Shown in pieces: positions 38,046-51,419 of a stretch of DNA of 64,000 nt (position 1 is its first letter; the number at the start of each line of letters is the position of its first letter). Where the stretch lies: assembly GCA_013396915.1 (NCBI GenBank), contig VWZL01002060.1:124001-188000 (forward strand), read 5' to 3'. This DNA is from Stercorarius parasiticus. Its lineage: Eukaryota; Chordata; Aves; Charadriiformes; Stercorariidae. Made by a program: the position numbers and the translations under genes. The notes beneath the pieces were generated by a model, which saw nothing but the letters and a program-made list of their open reading frames with translations, was not told the DNA's origin and ran no database searches.

Positions 38046-39650
38046 AAGGGAGCAGAGTGGGCTGAGAAACCAGATCCCCCCACCCCAGAGTATTATCTTA
38101 ATCAATGGGCCATATTACTGCAATCCCTTCTCCTTCCCATCTTGGTGAGAGTATCTCAACCCCACTTCTCCGCAGCCTTTTTCTTCCCTCTGTCCTCCCT
38201 TCTCCAGCCTTCCCCCTTCTCAACGTGTGGCTCCCAGGCTGCAATAGATAAACCTGCCCTGGGTTAAGTACGCACAAAGCAACGCATTGATGTTGTTGTG
38301 GTACGTGATGGTGCAACACTATAACTGTAGCAGGGGGGACATGGACTGGGATGACAGCAGTTCCTATGAATTGTTTTCCAAAAAAAGAAGAAAGGGCCCA
38401 AAAGTGAACATCAAAACATGAGCTTGGTTAAAGCAAATTAGATCAGATTATATAAATTGTTATGAACAAGGAAACATCCAGCTAGGGAAATCTCCTTTAC
38501 CACCTTTTTAACCTCCCCTTCATCACACTTGCTGTTCTCCCTGATGCTCTCCCTCCTTCCCGGCAAACCCTGGGTGATGCTCTCATCTCCCACACCCTGA
38601 CGTGTCCCCACAAATCCCCCCATCTGTGACACGAAGGGCAGGTGCCACCTCCAGCCACTGCTGCTTTGTTCATTTTCAGGAATATCCTGAGGCCATTCGA
38701 CAGAAAGATGTCCAGAAATAAAAATACAAATAGAGAGGCTAATACTTTAACCAGTTCACTCAAGACTCTTCACCTTTAACAAGGTCCATGAGATGCTGCT
38801 ATCCAGGGGACAAAAAAGAGGAAAATAAATCCAGGAGTGAGAATCGGGGAAATTTAAGTATACAAAACATCATGAAGAGTGATTAATCCTGGTGAGAAAC
38901 TATGAAGAGAAAGGATAGATTCACCATTTTCAGGGCAATGCTGGTTTGGATGCCATGCTGCAGGCAGGCACAAGCCACAAGGCTCAATACAACCAGGAAA
39001 AATTATTAAGTTTTCCATTCAGCCTTTCAGGTCTACGATTCTGCCCTATTGACAACACAAAGCTGTCAACAACACTATTGAATGGAGGCAATGTTGCACC
39101 TGAGTGATATTTTAACAAAAGAGCAAATTGCCAGCCAAAACTTAAAAGAAGCAAACTGAACTGGGCAACCAACGACTTCGGGTGACTTTTCCGAGCATGG
39201 CAGCTGTGCAAACAAGGGCTGACGGGAGAGCGTTTGATCTGCTGCAGAGCCCCAGGCACAGACTGGTCTCCCCTTTGCTCGCTGTGGAGTTGTTGCACAA
39301 GAGCATTGATAAGGGAATTGTCATTTTTCCCAGACTGCTACAGCATTCAGTGCTGCTGAAACACAGAAAAGTCTGCCTCTGAAGGAGCTGAAACCCTTTC
39401 CCAAAACAAGCTCCGACTTGACCAGGAGTGGCATTTGGCCCTACATGACAGTTTCCATCATGCCGAACGGGGTGTGCTGCGGCGTTGGAGTCGTGATGAG
39501 TATGTGGCATGGCACTCCAGTGATGCTAAAATCCACCCTCACCACGGGTCAGAACAGAGCCACCACGTCCTACTCACTGCCACCAGAAAGGCACAAGTCC
39601 CACAGGATCAAAACTAGACCAAATGGGCCAAACTCACTTCAACATACACC

Positions 39651-39670
39651 AAAAAAAAAAAAAAAAAAAA
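39651..39670. repeat. Poly-A tract (A20)
   Basis: Twenty A followed by TTAAAAAATC. The left-hand sequence does not translate into a recognisable retrocopied protein, so it is listed as low complexity. Confidence 0.9.
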
Positions 39671-42600
39671 TTAAAAAATCAATATATTCCATGGGCTTTG
39701 CCTGGAGATTGCTTTTAAGAAGCAAAGGATTAAAATATGGCAGTTGATGTACAGTAGGGGAAACTAAATCCTTTAATGACTGAGCTTCCTGTGCATCTCT
39801 GCTGGCTCCTGACTATCCCAGAGGCCAAAGAGCTGAAAGAAAACCAGTTGCATATTGCCATAAATCGTTAATTAGAGGGGTAGCACTCTACGTGGATAAA
39901 AGCAGAGGACCCAGATTTTGCTGTTGCTTTGGCTGCCAAGCTGCCAGGACAACATGTTAAATATCCCAGCTGCAAAAGCATGCTATAAACTGTGATTGAA
40001 TCACTTACATTAACATCTATCGTATTTAACAATGAAAACTAGGATCAGTTAGAATAATACTGTGCAAAAACCTTGGGCAAACACAAGAGCCATTTAAGTA
40101 GGGCAGGTTCCCTCCCTAACAACTCTTTCTGAGTCAGTGTTACATTTGCAAGACATGGCATTTAATGCTGCACCTCCATGAACAGCACGTGTCATGGATA
40201 AAATGCCACAAGAACGCACAAATAATTTTGTGAAAGCCAGAACTAACAAAGCCTGAGTCTGTAAGGATTTGTAGCTTTGAGTAACCAAATGTCTTTGTGA
40301 ATAAACGTTCCATTATTTCCACATATAGAGAGTTTTGGCAGCAGCAAGGGGGTTACTGGCCTTGATGAATTTACTAGTTGGCCAAGGGAAGCGTTTAAAT
40401 CGCAGCTTCTGCTCTGGAGGACCCTAGAAACCTACCTCTGCTCAGCTGTCTTATTCAGTGGAAACGAGTCTATAATTTCAACCGATATTAGGATAGTCTA
40501 TAACTAGATATCTAGATATATATGATCACACATATTGAGTGATCGTATCAGATTGCTTTCCACATGAAAGAAAAGTACCAAAAAATCTTCAGGATGGCTT
40601 GTAATGATGTGACAATTTGTGGGAACAAACCGGCCCAAGGGGAAAACGTGACAAGTCTGCTAAGACGGGAACAGGGTAAGTGAGATGGCAAGGGTCGGTA
40701 CAGGGAAGGAAACAGGTGGCTGTCCTGGAAATGGCTGTCTGACTGCAGCACAGCTCTGCCCACCAATCCTGGTCTGGAAAAACCTTCCAAATACTGATGT
40801 TGTCGTCCATGGGACTTGCAGTGCCTTACCTTGATGCAAGGTATCTTAGAATTCGGACCTTTGAAAATCAACAGGACATGTATGATGTCAAGTGCCATAA
40901 CTGTAACTCTGCTCCCTCCCTTTCTTATCCCGTAGCCCCCATACATCCTGGGGGAGGGGTATTTTACAGATGGATATTCCCCATATAGCTTCACTGATAT
41001 TTGTGTGAGCAGAGTTCAGCATGACATTTCTCCCATTGTCCACGTTTCCCTCCCAGGTGGACTTTCTGGCATGAAAAGAAGAAACATAAGCTCCAATTCA
41101 AGCCTTTTTTTTGCCCAGTTGGTATTTATCAGGTCTCTCTCATCCATCAACTCTCTGGTATCTTCTATCTTGTAAAAGGTGACTTTATAGCAGACCTTTC
41201 CCCTTCAACCAGGGCAGAAACTATCTTGTGGGATTTTATATCTCAGGCTGAAACCTTTTGTCTCCTTGACGATTTCAGACCACTCAACAGGCCTTTTATA
41301 TCACCATTGCATAGTCAGCAAATAGTCTACTGACAGCACTGTGCGATGACTCCAAGCAGCCAGGAGAGGTGGCCCCAGGCAGTTCCCAAGAAGCAAGCAG
41401 GAACTGCACAGGCTGGGGCTGCGCACGGTGAAGTTTGCAGAGGGAAAAGGAGGGGGTTGACTGATTTTATTTACTTTTGCATACAAAAGGGAAGTTCCAG
41501 GTTGGAAGATCATCAATTTAAAAATGCTCATGCCAACATGGGGATAGTACTCTTGGGTTAGTATCATCTGAGGGTTCAGCAGCCCGTGGTAAATAAAAGG
41601 CAAGTGGTAAATGGTAAATATCACCAAGTCAACCACCCTCCCCTGAAATGGACATCTTTGGAGACAGCTTTAGAAGAAAGGTGCAAGGTTTAATGGTACC
41701 GAGATTAATTTCTGCTACTTCATATCCAACGCACTGTTCCTCCCCCCAGCAGACAACAAGTACGTGGTCTTGGTGGCAGTGGTGACGGCTTCTGTGGCTA
41801 AGGATGGGCTTTGGTCTCCACCACCTCAGATCAGCAGTCTGCCTCTCTTTCACTCACACACATGCAAATAATGTGAAAGTTAGTGACACTTCAACTACAC
41901 GCAGAGCAGAGATGTGAACAAAACCAGGCAGATGTCTGTTGTTCTTAGCAAAGGTGGATCTACAGAGCTTACAAAGCCAAAACATCTGTTTTTTCTCTCT
42001 TACTGCATTTAGCTTGCTGGTTTTCTGAAGTTGTATCTTTAATTTGCTTATTGCAAAGAGCTAGAGGAGGTTTGCAGGATTCAGTATTGAATATTCCCTT
42101 GCATTAAAAATGAAAGAGAACTCGTATTTATGAGCAGAAAAATAGAAATAGTGCTATGTCTCACAGCCAGACGGTGTTTTTGACCTCCTCTGATCTCCTA
42201 CACCATGGCAGCTTTTGTCCCCACCCACGTTGCCCATCTTACCTTGCTTGATCTAACGACTAGGCAAGGGAGAGCTAATTCCAGCTCAAAGCCAGATGGT
42301 TCAGTGCCCATATGTTGATTGTCTGGACAGATTAGCTAAATCTCTGCGGCTGGAAGGCCAAGGAGTTGAACTATGGGGTCACATGTGGTCTCCAAACCAC
42401 AGGCTGCTCACAACACATGAAGGAAATTAGTGTATTTACTAGTAAATTTAAGATCTCTGTGCTTCTGTCAGGTTAATTGGAGGGGGTAGGAAATATCATC
42501 ACACAGTCCTGTCTGTGGCTAGAACAGAGAGATCCTGGATGGCCTAGAAGATGGGACACACAGGCAAACGTGGAGGGATGAATCACTTCATACACCTTCC

Positions 42601-42876
42601 CTCAGCTGTGACTGAAGAGGAGACTGTGATAAAAAGCCCCAGTGTTGGTAGCAAGCGGCAACTGGCTCAGAGCAGGTGTTTGAAGGAAGCAGGGACAGCC
42701 AAAACTCGGGAGAGACACAGATGCCCACTAAAATACCCACTTCTATTGGCCTTAGAAGACAGTGATGATTTTAAAATTAATATTTTTTACCAGTTTAGTT
42801 ATTTTAGGATTTAACACTCCAATTTGGCACGTAATTTTCTATATGCAAAGACATGAGCCAGGATGGGATCTGTCCT

Positions 42877-42906
42877 CAGCCTAGCAGGATCCAGCCTAGC
42901 AGGATG
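42877..42906. repeat. 15-bp tandem doublet
   Basis: CAGCCTAGCAGGATC is followed immediately by CAGCCTAGCAGGATG. The units differ only at the last base. Confidence 0.9.
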
Positions 42907-45512
42907 CTGAGTGATTCTGTTACCATCGCAGCTGCCTCCTCTGGGGCTTACATGGGGTATAAACCACTGCAAAGAGGAGAAAGGATGGGGAGGTGTCAGG
43001 AGACCTCGTCTCACGCTTATGTAACTTGACCTCTCTCCACTTCATCTTTCAGATCCTACCCATCACCTCTGTGATCTCGTCTTACTCAAGGCGAAGACAC
43101 AGAAATCTTTCCAGCAACTTCAATGGCCTTTCTTCCTCAGCACTGCATGTCTTCTGTCGCAGATACCAGCCTTATGTACCCATTCATAAAATATTCTCAT
43201 GAGATTTCACAGAGGTGCTGTCAAGTTGGAGACATTTTGCAGCTGGAAACCTCAGCTGTGTAGTTAAGCAGCTGAAAGACTAACTGGCTGTGACAAAACC
43301 TACCCACATACACATCGCAACTTCTGATCCATGCCCTACCTCGTGTTATGCTACCTAGCAGCATAATCCTTCTCTTCATTTCTAACTTCTCCAGATCCTG
43401 TGACATCCTACAGATCCTCCAGATCCTGGGCTGGCTCCTTCACTGCCGGGGGCATTTGCAGTCTGTGTGGTGGCATGCTTCCTGCACCACCCTGCACAGC
43501 AATGAAGAAGGGGTAACTGCTTACCTTGAAAAATAGCTTGCTTCCCTCCTGGGAAGGGGAAAGAGATGTATGAACCCCCTCAGGCCAAGATCACATCTAT
43601 TTTCCTCCTGGACGTACTTTCTAGCCATCAGGCATGGTGCAAAGGGGATGCTGGAGGCAATATCCTGACCGTTTCTGAAACAATAACTAGCTCCAGCTGT
43701 TGTGCCGTTCATGCTGCTGGGTCCATCAGGCATGCAACGAGTGATCCCACAGGCTCATTGCCTCCCCAGGACACGGGCTGAGGTTATACCCTGTTCTGCC
43801 TCACATCCAGATCACAACAGAGCTCAGACAAAGGCTGAACATCTCCCGCACAGTTGCATGGGGTTTTGCTAGGCACTGGTGGAACTTCATAATCCCACAC
43901 AGATGTAACAAAAATTAATACAGGCACTTTGAGAATAAAAATGAGGGATTCCTAGATTGCACACCTGGAGATAGGTGCCAACCTTGTGTCCATTTGTCTC
44001 AAGTATTTCCGCATGAAGGCTGCTTGGTAGCCTTTAAAGAAAAAGAAATTCAAGTTCTGGGTCTTCTCTTACAATAACTCATAGCTCCAGCAGGAAGACT
44101 GGGACCAAATAACCTTCTGAAACCCTTGCATTCCTACAGTAGGACCTGCAGCCCATTTAAGGCAACCGGAATATCCCCATGTCAGTGCCATCTCTGATTT
44201 CAGGAGTTCCCCTGATTTCCACGGGAAGCAGACCAAGCCATCAGAACGATGGCTTCCAAGCAGTGGATCCCAATTGGCAGCGTTCAAAAAGGCTTGCAAA
44301 GCTTAAGCAAAAACCTCCAGACTGTTTAATTTGAAACACATCAAAACAAATATTAATGATGAATTAATCATTAAAGGTGAAAAAGATAAAAGTAGTGGCT
44401 GCAAGGATTTATCTCAGCCAAAAACAGTGAACCATCTTTTAGTCGTTGGCAGCAGCCCTGTTTTTCCAGTGTGGAGGAGTGTGGATTTACATGTGCAGCC
44501 AGTAATTATAGCTGATTCCCACTCCCTTGCCTGGGACACATGAGGAGCTACATGCAATTAAAGGTGGTGAGCAGCTCCTGAGATGAGGTGGGTTGCTCTG
44601 AAGGGGTTTCATGCAACGCCAGATGAACAAAAAAGGAGGTTCTATTTGCAAAACCCTTGAGAAACGTTGCCTTAAAGAGGAAGACTGACACTCTTGAAAG
44701 GGTGATCTGGCTGCAGGCACAACAACTATCCCTGTACCTTGTCTCACAAAATGAGAAGCTCTTATTAGTTTACAGTGAATGAAGAGCTGCATAACTGGTA
44801 TGATGCTCTTCTCTTAGCCTCCTGGTTCTCAGACGAGTGCAGTATGTACACATACATTCAGTTATATCTGAAACCTGGCAGCGGATACCACACTTCTGAA
44901 AAGAAACCTCTGCTATCCGTGAAATACCCATTTGACACAGACACAGGGATGTTGTTGTCAACTATTATCTCCTTTGTTAATTTGAATACATACTAATGAA
45001 GGGTGAATGTTACACCACCCACAGAACTGTACAGGTAAGTTACACAAAAACTTGGATAGCTGGCTATTTGGATGAGCGTGCAACTGAAAAATGTAAAAAA
45101 GCTAAGTATTTCATCCCACCATACGGGAAATAAATGTAGCTATCACCCAGGAGATGTGACAGAGCTGGGACTCCCAGCTGTGGCTTGTGCAGGATCTTTA
45201 GCTATGGGGTTACCCTAATAGCTAGTGCATATGGGTGAGGTGGACCCATACGGCTGATGATAAGGACAAGTAACAGTGCAGAAGTGGAGACCATTTACAA
45301 ACTCAGAGGACAGAGATGTAACCAAAAGAACACTGTGCCTCACAGCATGAAGCAGGGCTGTGCTCTACAGTCATATCCAAAGAGGTTTATGCCTCAAAAC
45401 TGCATTTTCTCCACAAGAAAAGCAGAAAAGCAAATGGGGAACCAGGCACAAGTGACATCCTGAGCATAAAGTTTTTGCCCCTGATGAACTTGATGAGCCC
45501 TTCACATGCTCA

Positions 45513-45534
45513 TGGTAGCTCAGACTACCATGTA
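45513..45534. other. 8-bp inverted repeat
   Basis: CATGGTAG, six-base spacer CTCAGA, CTACCATG. Perfect arms, small; no function suggested. Confidence 0.75.
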
Positions 45535-46734
45535 TTGTCACTGGGCAGCCTAGAAAATCACAAGCCTCGACTGGTTCCTGTCAGCTTGAGTGTGCACGTA
45601 ATAATTAAAGCCCATTACGATTCCTCAGTGCCATGCTAGAGGCCAACACTGTCAGATTTGCCCTGTTGAAGTTGTCTCCTACCGTGAGGAACAGCAAATG
45701 CTCTCCGAAAGTGGTGGGAGACCCCATGGGTGCAGGGGGTATAATAAGAATCACCTCGCCTATCCTAGCATGTGTGGTTTTGAGTCTTGATCAAGTCTTG
45801 ATGCATCTGCATCATTAGGACCACTGTGCCTCAGCTGTGCTTGCCTGCACCCTGCCCACCTGGCTGGCCCCAGGGCCACGTGCCCAGGGAGCGGTGAAGC
45901 CAACAGAGCAGGATGCCGGAGCATAGCTCTCTCGGGGCTCCTGGGCAATCCTTAGCTGGCATCACATCAGCCGTCTGACTCAAACGCTCGGTCTGCGGGG
46001 CTGAGCCGCATGACAAACTCAGCAGCAGCAACCTGCCAGAAAAACCCCTCCTTCCCATCAAGCTACTGGGAAGCCAATTTATTTTATTTATTGAGAAAGA
46101 CAGAAGGATAAGTAAGAGGCTAGGCAGGTTTCCACGTTTCATCATCACTGTATTAGGACACACCTACGCAGAAGACTGCTCCCCCAGTTGCCTGTGGGAA
46201 GTGCCAATAGCCCTCGGGTGAGTCATATACACCCTATACCATAAGAGAGTAAGTGGGAAAGCTCTGCACGGTGGGGGATTGATCTCAGAGGATGATCTGT
46301 GTTCGTTATGAGTTACTGTCCTCAATCACAGCGTAGAGAAAGCCAAACTCAAAGGCAGATTCACTTCTCCTAACACCTGTGTGAAAGCAGTAGGACTACT
46401 GACTGTCCTGGAGCCACTCCTCTGCACAGCTGGTAATGACAGGGGAAAATACGGCTTCAGTCCTCTGTAACGGAACCTGCCATTTTAAAACTTAAGTGAA
46501 GGCTACTAATGTTCTAGCTTGTTTTATTTTGAGTCTTCCCAGATACTGGAGACAAAAATATGCCTTCTACTTCCACTGCTATTGGACTTGCGTTGCACGT
46601 GGTCTTCACGAAAGAAGCAGAGGGTCAGAAGAGAAGGAAAACTCCCAGCAGTGGGCAGAATTAATTGTGCCATAATTCCGCCAGACCAAATCTCGAAACC
46701 TTTAATCAGGCAAGACCGCTGGGGGTCTCACTTG

Positions 46735-46805
46735 GCTGGATTCAAATCTTGGCAGCATCACTGTAGAGTCCAAAGTAGATCTGAACTTGACACACCAAGC
46801 AGCAG
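46735..46805 (+). mobile_element. Possible MIR SINE remnant
   Basis: GGCTGGATTCAAATCTTGGC and AGCATCAC, with GAAAGTCACTTAACC further on, follow the order of MIR elements GGGTTCAAATCCCGGCTCTGCCAC and CAAGTCACTTAACC. Identity is low. Weak call resting on a remembered consensus. Confidence 0.35.
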
Positions 46806-49800
46806 GAAAGTCACTTAACCAGAACAACATAATCAGCAGAAACGCTTGGTAATAAGGATGTATTTGGCTTGTGTATAACAGCTAATTGGGTTTTAACCAG
46901 GTGAGAATAGGTCTGAGAAAGTTAATCTCCCCAGTTTTACAACGGATATGATAAAGGGGGTCTAATTAAAAATTAAATAGTGTTGAAGTTCATTTATTCT
47001 TGCTACTTGTATTACTGTGGTGTACAGGGACCCTACGTATAGGTTTCTATTTTTAGGAGAGAGAAACCTGGATTCACAAAAGTCCCCAGAGTGCCTTCGG
47101 GGAGGTAACAGAGAAGTTTGAACCAGAAGCCAGGTCTGTACTTGCAGTCACTTGCCCAGTAAGGAGTACTTTAAATTGCAGTTCCCTCCTTTCCCATGGC
47201 ATGGAAGTAAAATTTTTAAAAACACCCACTCAGGAGTCAAGGACCAGACTTCTAAAGATTATTAGGTACCTTATGAGGCAAGTAACTTCCTACAGTAACT
47301 AAGCATCAAAGCACTTTCAAACATCCTCCAGGGTATCTTCAGATATAGCTAAATATCTTAAAAATATATCACAGGATGATTTCTAAAGGTGATATACGCA
47401 CTAAAGAGCTGGAAGCCTGGAATTTTTCCGTAGTTTTAAACCCCTAATATCCACTGCAGATGGAATTTTCTTAAATATGTCACTGCGGCACTGTCCTGCT
47501 CCAGTGGATGGAGGTTAACACCACCAATACTTCAGGCAGGAACAGGCAGAAAATTAATGTCATAAACAGTAATTAACGTTAAAAGACAACAAAACCTTCA
47601 TGTAGATTATATGCATGTCTAACAGTAGGAACAGTAGGGCTAAAGAGCAATATCACAACAACATATGGGTTATTTTTCCATTATTCTAGGTTTTACGACT
47701 GCTCATTGTCTTTCTGCATGTCGTGATGAAGCAGAAACGGGAATAAAAATAGTTTGAAAATAAGAGCTTATAAATGTGTTTCAAATGACGACGATAGCAG
47801 ACCTTTTTCAATTTCTTGGTTTTGTTGACTCTACTAAGAAGAAATCAGTATGAAAAAATGGGTTGTTCCATGGCATTCAAGAGAACATTTTCTAACCAAC
47901 TGACTTACAAACTACAGTGCTATAGATTTCTAATATTTTATGCAGCCAAGTCACACATACAAGTCACACACAGTGACTCATTTTTTCCTAAGCAATACAT
48001 CTAATTAATTCAAGGTAGTTAGAATGAAAGGTAGCTATTAGATGAAGTCTAAAATAAATGGTACTAAATGCAGCCCTTGGAGCTGATGGACACAGGGCAT
48101 CCTTGTAATGTCGCCCTCTCCTCTGCCATGCTCAAAGCTGTGTTGCTCACCACAAATAACACTGAATTAATGCATTTACACTGTAGCCTTTTTAAAGAGC
48201 ATCTGCCAATAGAGCTTGCCAGGATGATCCTGGAGGACCCCTAATACAACAAATCTTGCTTCACAAGGGGTGCATCAGTTTTGAGCTGGGTGGAGCACGT
48301 GTTTGGGAAGAAGGCATCTCCCACAAGAAAAAAGGAGCTTCAAAGCAAGGAGTGTGATTTTATAGTATTTGCTCCCGCCTATTGTATTCTCAACTGGGAC
48401 AATGCACTCGTTTACGACACCTCATGAAACAGTCATCAAATCTACTTCTTTTTCATCATTACCTCAGCTTTATGTGGCTTCAATAAATTCAATGTCTTGT
48501 CACAAATTGCAAGTGTATTAGCGCTTCATAGATGCTGAGCACAATAAGTAAAAACTGCTGAGAAAGTAATTGATGATGTGATTAGCATCACAAACTTGAG
48601 GTTAGAAGTTCACTTCTAGATGAATGTACACATTCTCACGGGGTTTATCATCTGCGATCTGGTGATCTCTCAAGAGCTGGGTTTGGAATAAAATTTACAG
48701 AACATCTCAGTGCCAAATGCAACACAAATACAGGCGCAGATGTTCCTATACAATTCCTAATTTGTGCCTAAGCTTAAAACCTAGAATCGCACAGGTCTAT
48801 ATCAATTACATGTCCTCTCACATTTCACACTCGCCCGTGCAATGCCCCTGACAAGCATCCTATCCTAGTCTTTTTGCCCAGTTTTATCACTATATCCGCC
48901 TAATTATACTTCAACTTGTATATGACTGCATTACCATGTCAGTCTGTGCTCTGGCGGGATATTAAAATAACAACATAGTTGATGCAAATAATTATTTCCT
49001 CCAGTCAGGAGGACATTTGTGTGTTCTCAATAGGGCCGTAAGAGAGAGGAAGCTACCTGCTGAGTTAATGCTTCAGCTCTGAGTTTCCATTAACCTCCTA
49101 ACTTCAACCATTTTTTGTTATGAAATCATGACCTTCAAACCAAGCATACGGAAAAAAAAGTACGTTTCTCCCCACTCGCACAGCTCTGAAGTGTGAATGG
49201 AAACACTGTTCTCACACTTTTAAAAAAATCCACCTTTGAGCAAGGACCAAAAATGAAAGCTTGCAAAGCCACTGGCATTTGTGTAAGAAGTTATGAGCAT
49301 TTCAAAAGGAGCTGGAGTTAGCATGGAAACCTGCTCAGGCTTCAGGCTGGCACAAGCTACCAGCAAACATTATGAAAAATACTTTGGAAATATTTAGGAA
49401 AGAAAAAAATCATGAATCCACATTTGAGCTTCGATGTGTGCCTTGATGCCGACTAACAGGCGCATCGAGAGGCACGAACAGTAGTCAAGAAACCAGCCAG
49501 AAACCTCCAGAGATACCAGACAGCAAGGAATGTGTCCCTGTCACCTTACATGTCTTTCTGAAAGATAGAACCAACAGGAATCAGTCAGTTGGAATGGGCA
49601 GAAGAATGACAGTTCTTACTCCAAGGACACACACTTGTAGATATCTGAAGGTAGACGATAGGGTAACTAAACCTTGTGTCCTTATTCACACTTGAGCTGG
49701 TCCACACCATGCTGGTGTGGTACCACTGAGCTGGTTCTGATGACACCATAATGCACAAGGCAAGGCAGAAGCAGATTCTCCAAGGGGTAGACAGGTTTTG

Positions 49801-50359
49801 GCAACTTGAAACCAGGTCTATAATACTGGTAAAGCCGCATATTCATAACCCCATGTACAAAATCTGCTGAGCAATTAATATTGCATCAGTCATGTGTGTG
49901 CTTCATTCAGAGACAATTCACTGTTATCATTCTGATTAATACAGACTGTTGAATTATGCTTTACAAACTCCATACCAGATAGAGGTGGGGAAGGTGAGGC
50001 TCTGTTTCTAACATGCCATTTTGCTTTTGACAGGCATAAATACACTTCTGAGTAGATAATCAGAGTCGTCAAACCTCACAGCACTTAATCACTCAGCATG
50101 AATGGTTAAAACTTTAAAATTAATCTCACATTAGTCTAATTGTTACTCAGTGCCTCTTGGTCTGTTTGCACTTTTGGTTTTGTTTTTACATCTTATTTCC
50201 TCCTCTGGTTTCAGATGCCTCCTCCCCATCCATTTACTCTTTGTCAGAAGCCCACCTGAAGGTGCAAAGCTCTTTTCTTCTCCGTGGCAGGCTGTCTCAC
50301 ATATACAAGTCATCTCTACAGATGCTATTTGTGTTGCTGGCACATACAGCGTGCCAGCA

Positions 50360-50384
50360 GCATGGCATGTCATTCATGCCATGC
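50360..50384. other. Perfect 10-bp hairpin with 5-nt loop
   Basis: GCATGGCATG, loop TCATT, CATGCCATGC: a perfect inverted repeat made of CATG-rich arms. No role inferred. Confidence 0.85.
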
Positions 50385-50885
50385 AATGACAGCGGGTCAC
50401 ATACAGTTTCCAAAGGCTTGTGCTTCCATTTGTGCTGCCTGTGAGACCCTGCTCAGGGAAGCAGTCAGGAATAAGAGAAACGGAAGGGTCCCAAACGTGC
50501 ACGTTTCAGTTACTGCAGTCTCCTCCTCTCTGGCCTTTTTCATTCACTCACGCTGTAGCAAAGCACATTTCCTAGTCCATGTTTTCAACTCTGTGCTTCT
50601 ACACACTATCCATTTTTGCTGTCATTTATCTCCACACATTTATCTTCATCTTTAAGGACCTTCTTAGCCTGTCCCCATCTTACCTATCTCACTGAACACT
50701 CAGTTCTCACCTCGAACAAGGTAGTGATGCCCATCAAGAAAAGAACCAGATTTTCAAACAAGTACCTTTATGCTGCCTGTTACATTCACAGGACGCCCAC
50801 ACATTTTGGAGCTGCTCCATATCTTCAAGGTGACCATCACCGCAGCCCTCCCCACAACTCTTCCAGGCTCCTAAAGGCCTGCACG

Positions 50886-50957
50886 TCCCTGCCCATTGCA
50901 GGGGGGTTGGACTAGATGATCTTAAACATCCCTTCCAATCCAAACCATGCTATGATT
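50886..50957 (+). mobile_element. CR1 LINE 3' tail fragment (about 70 bp)
   Basis: Sense CR1 3' UTR: CCCTGCCCATTGCAGGGGGG, TTGGACTAGATGATCTT, CCCTTCCAATCCAAACCATG and CTATGATT. Only the last 70 bp remain. It abuts directly on the tail of another CR1 in the opposite direction. Confidence 0.93.
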
Positions 50958-51419
50958 AGAATCATAGAATCATAGAATCATTTAGGTTGGAAAAGACCCT
51001 TGGGATCATCAAGTCCAACTATCAACCCCACTCTACAAAGTTCTCCCCTACACCATATCCCCTAACACCACATCTAAAACGACTCTTAAACACATTCAGG
51101 GATGGTGACTCCACCACCTCCCTGGGCAGCCTATTCCAGTGTCTGACCACGCCTTCTGTGAAGAATTTTTTCCTCATGTCCAGTCTAAACCTACCCTCTT
51201 GCAGCTTGAAGCCATTCCCTCTTATTCTATCGCTAATTACCTGTGAGAAGAGACCAGCACCAACCTCTCTACAATGTCCTTTCAAGTAGTTGTAGAGAGT
51301 GATGAGGTCTCCCCTCAGCCTCCTCTTCCTCAAACTAAACACTCCCAGCTCCTTCAATCGCTCCTCATAAGATTTATTCTCCAGGCCCTTCACCAGCTTT
51401 GTTGCCCTCCTCTGCATTC
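50958..51419 (-). mobile_element. CR1 LINE 3' fragment, young-looking antisense copy
   Basis: Reverse complement of a CR1 3' end. On the minus strand it reads [57 protein letters not shown] and [17 protein letters not shown], then the 3' UTR and a three-unit ATTCTATG tail at 50958-50983. The frame is open through this ORF2 C-terminus. It is the sister of the copy at 29190-29663, with about nine substitutions by eye and an extra 15 bp in the segment between the SLNVFK codons and the 3' UTR. It runs in the same direction as CAMK1D. Confidence 0.96.

Noticed and set aside
40548..40994. 148-codon minus-strand frame
   Set aside because: Begins with GTG, no recognisable domain, no flanking splice or promoter signals.
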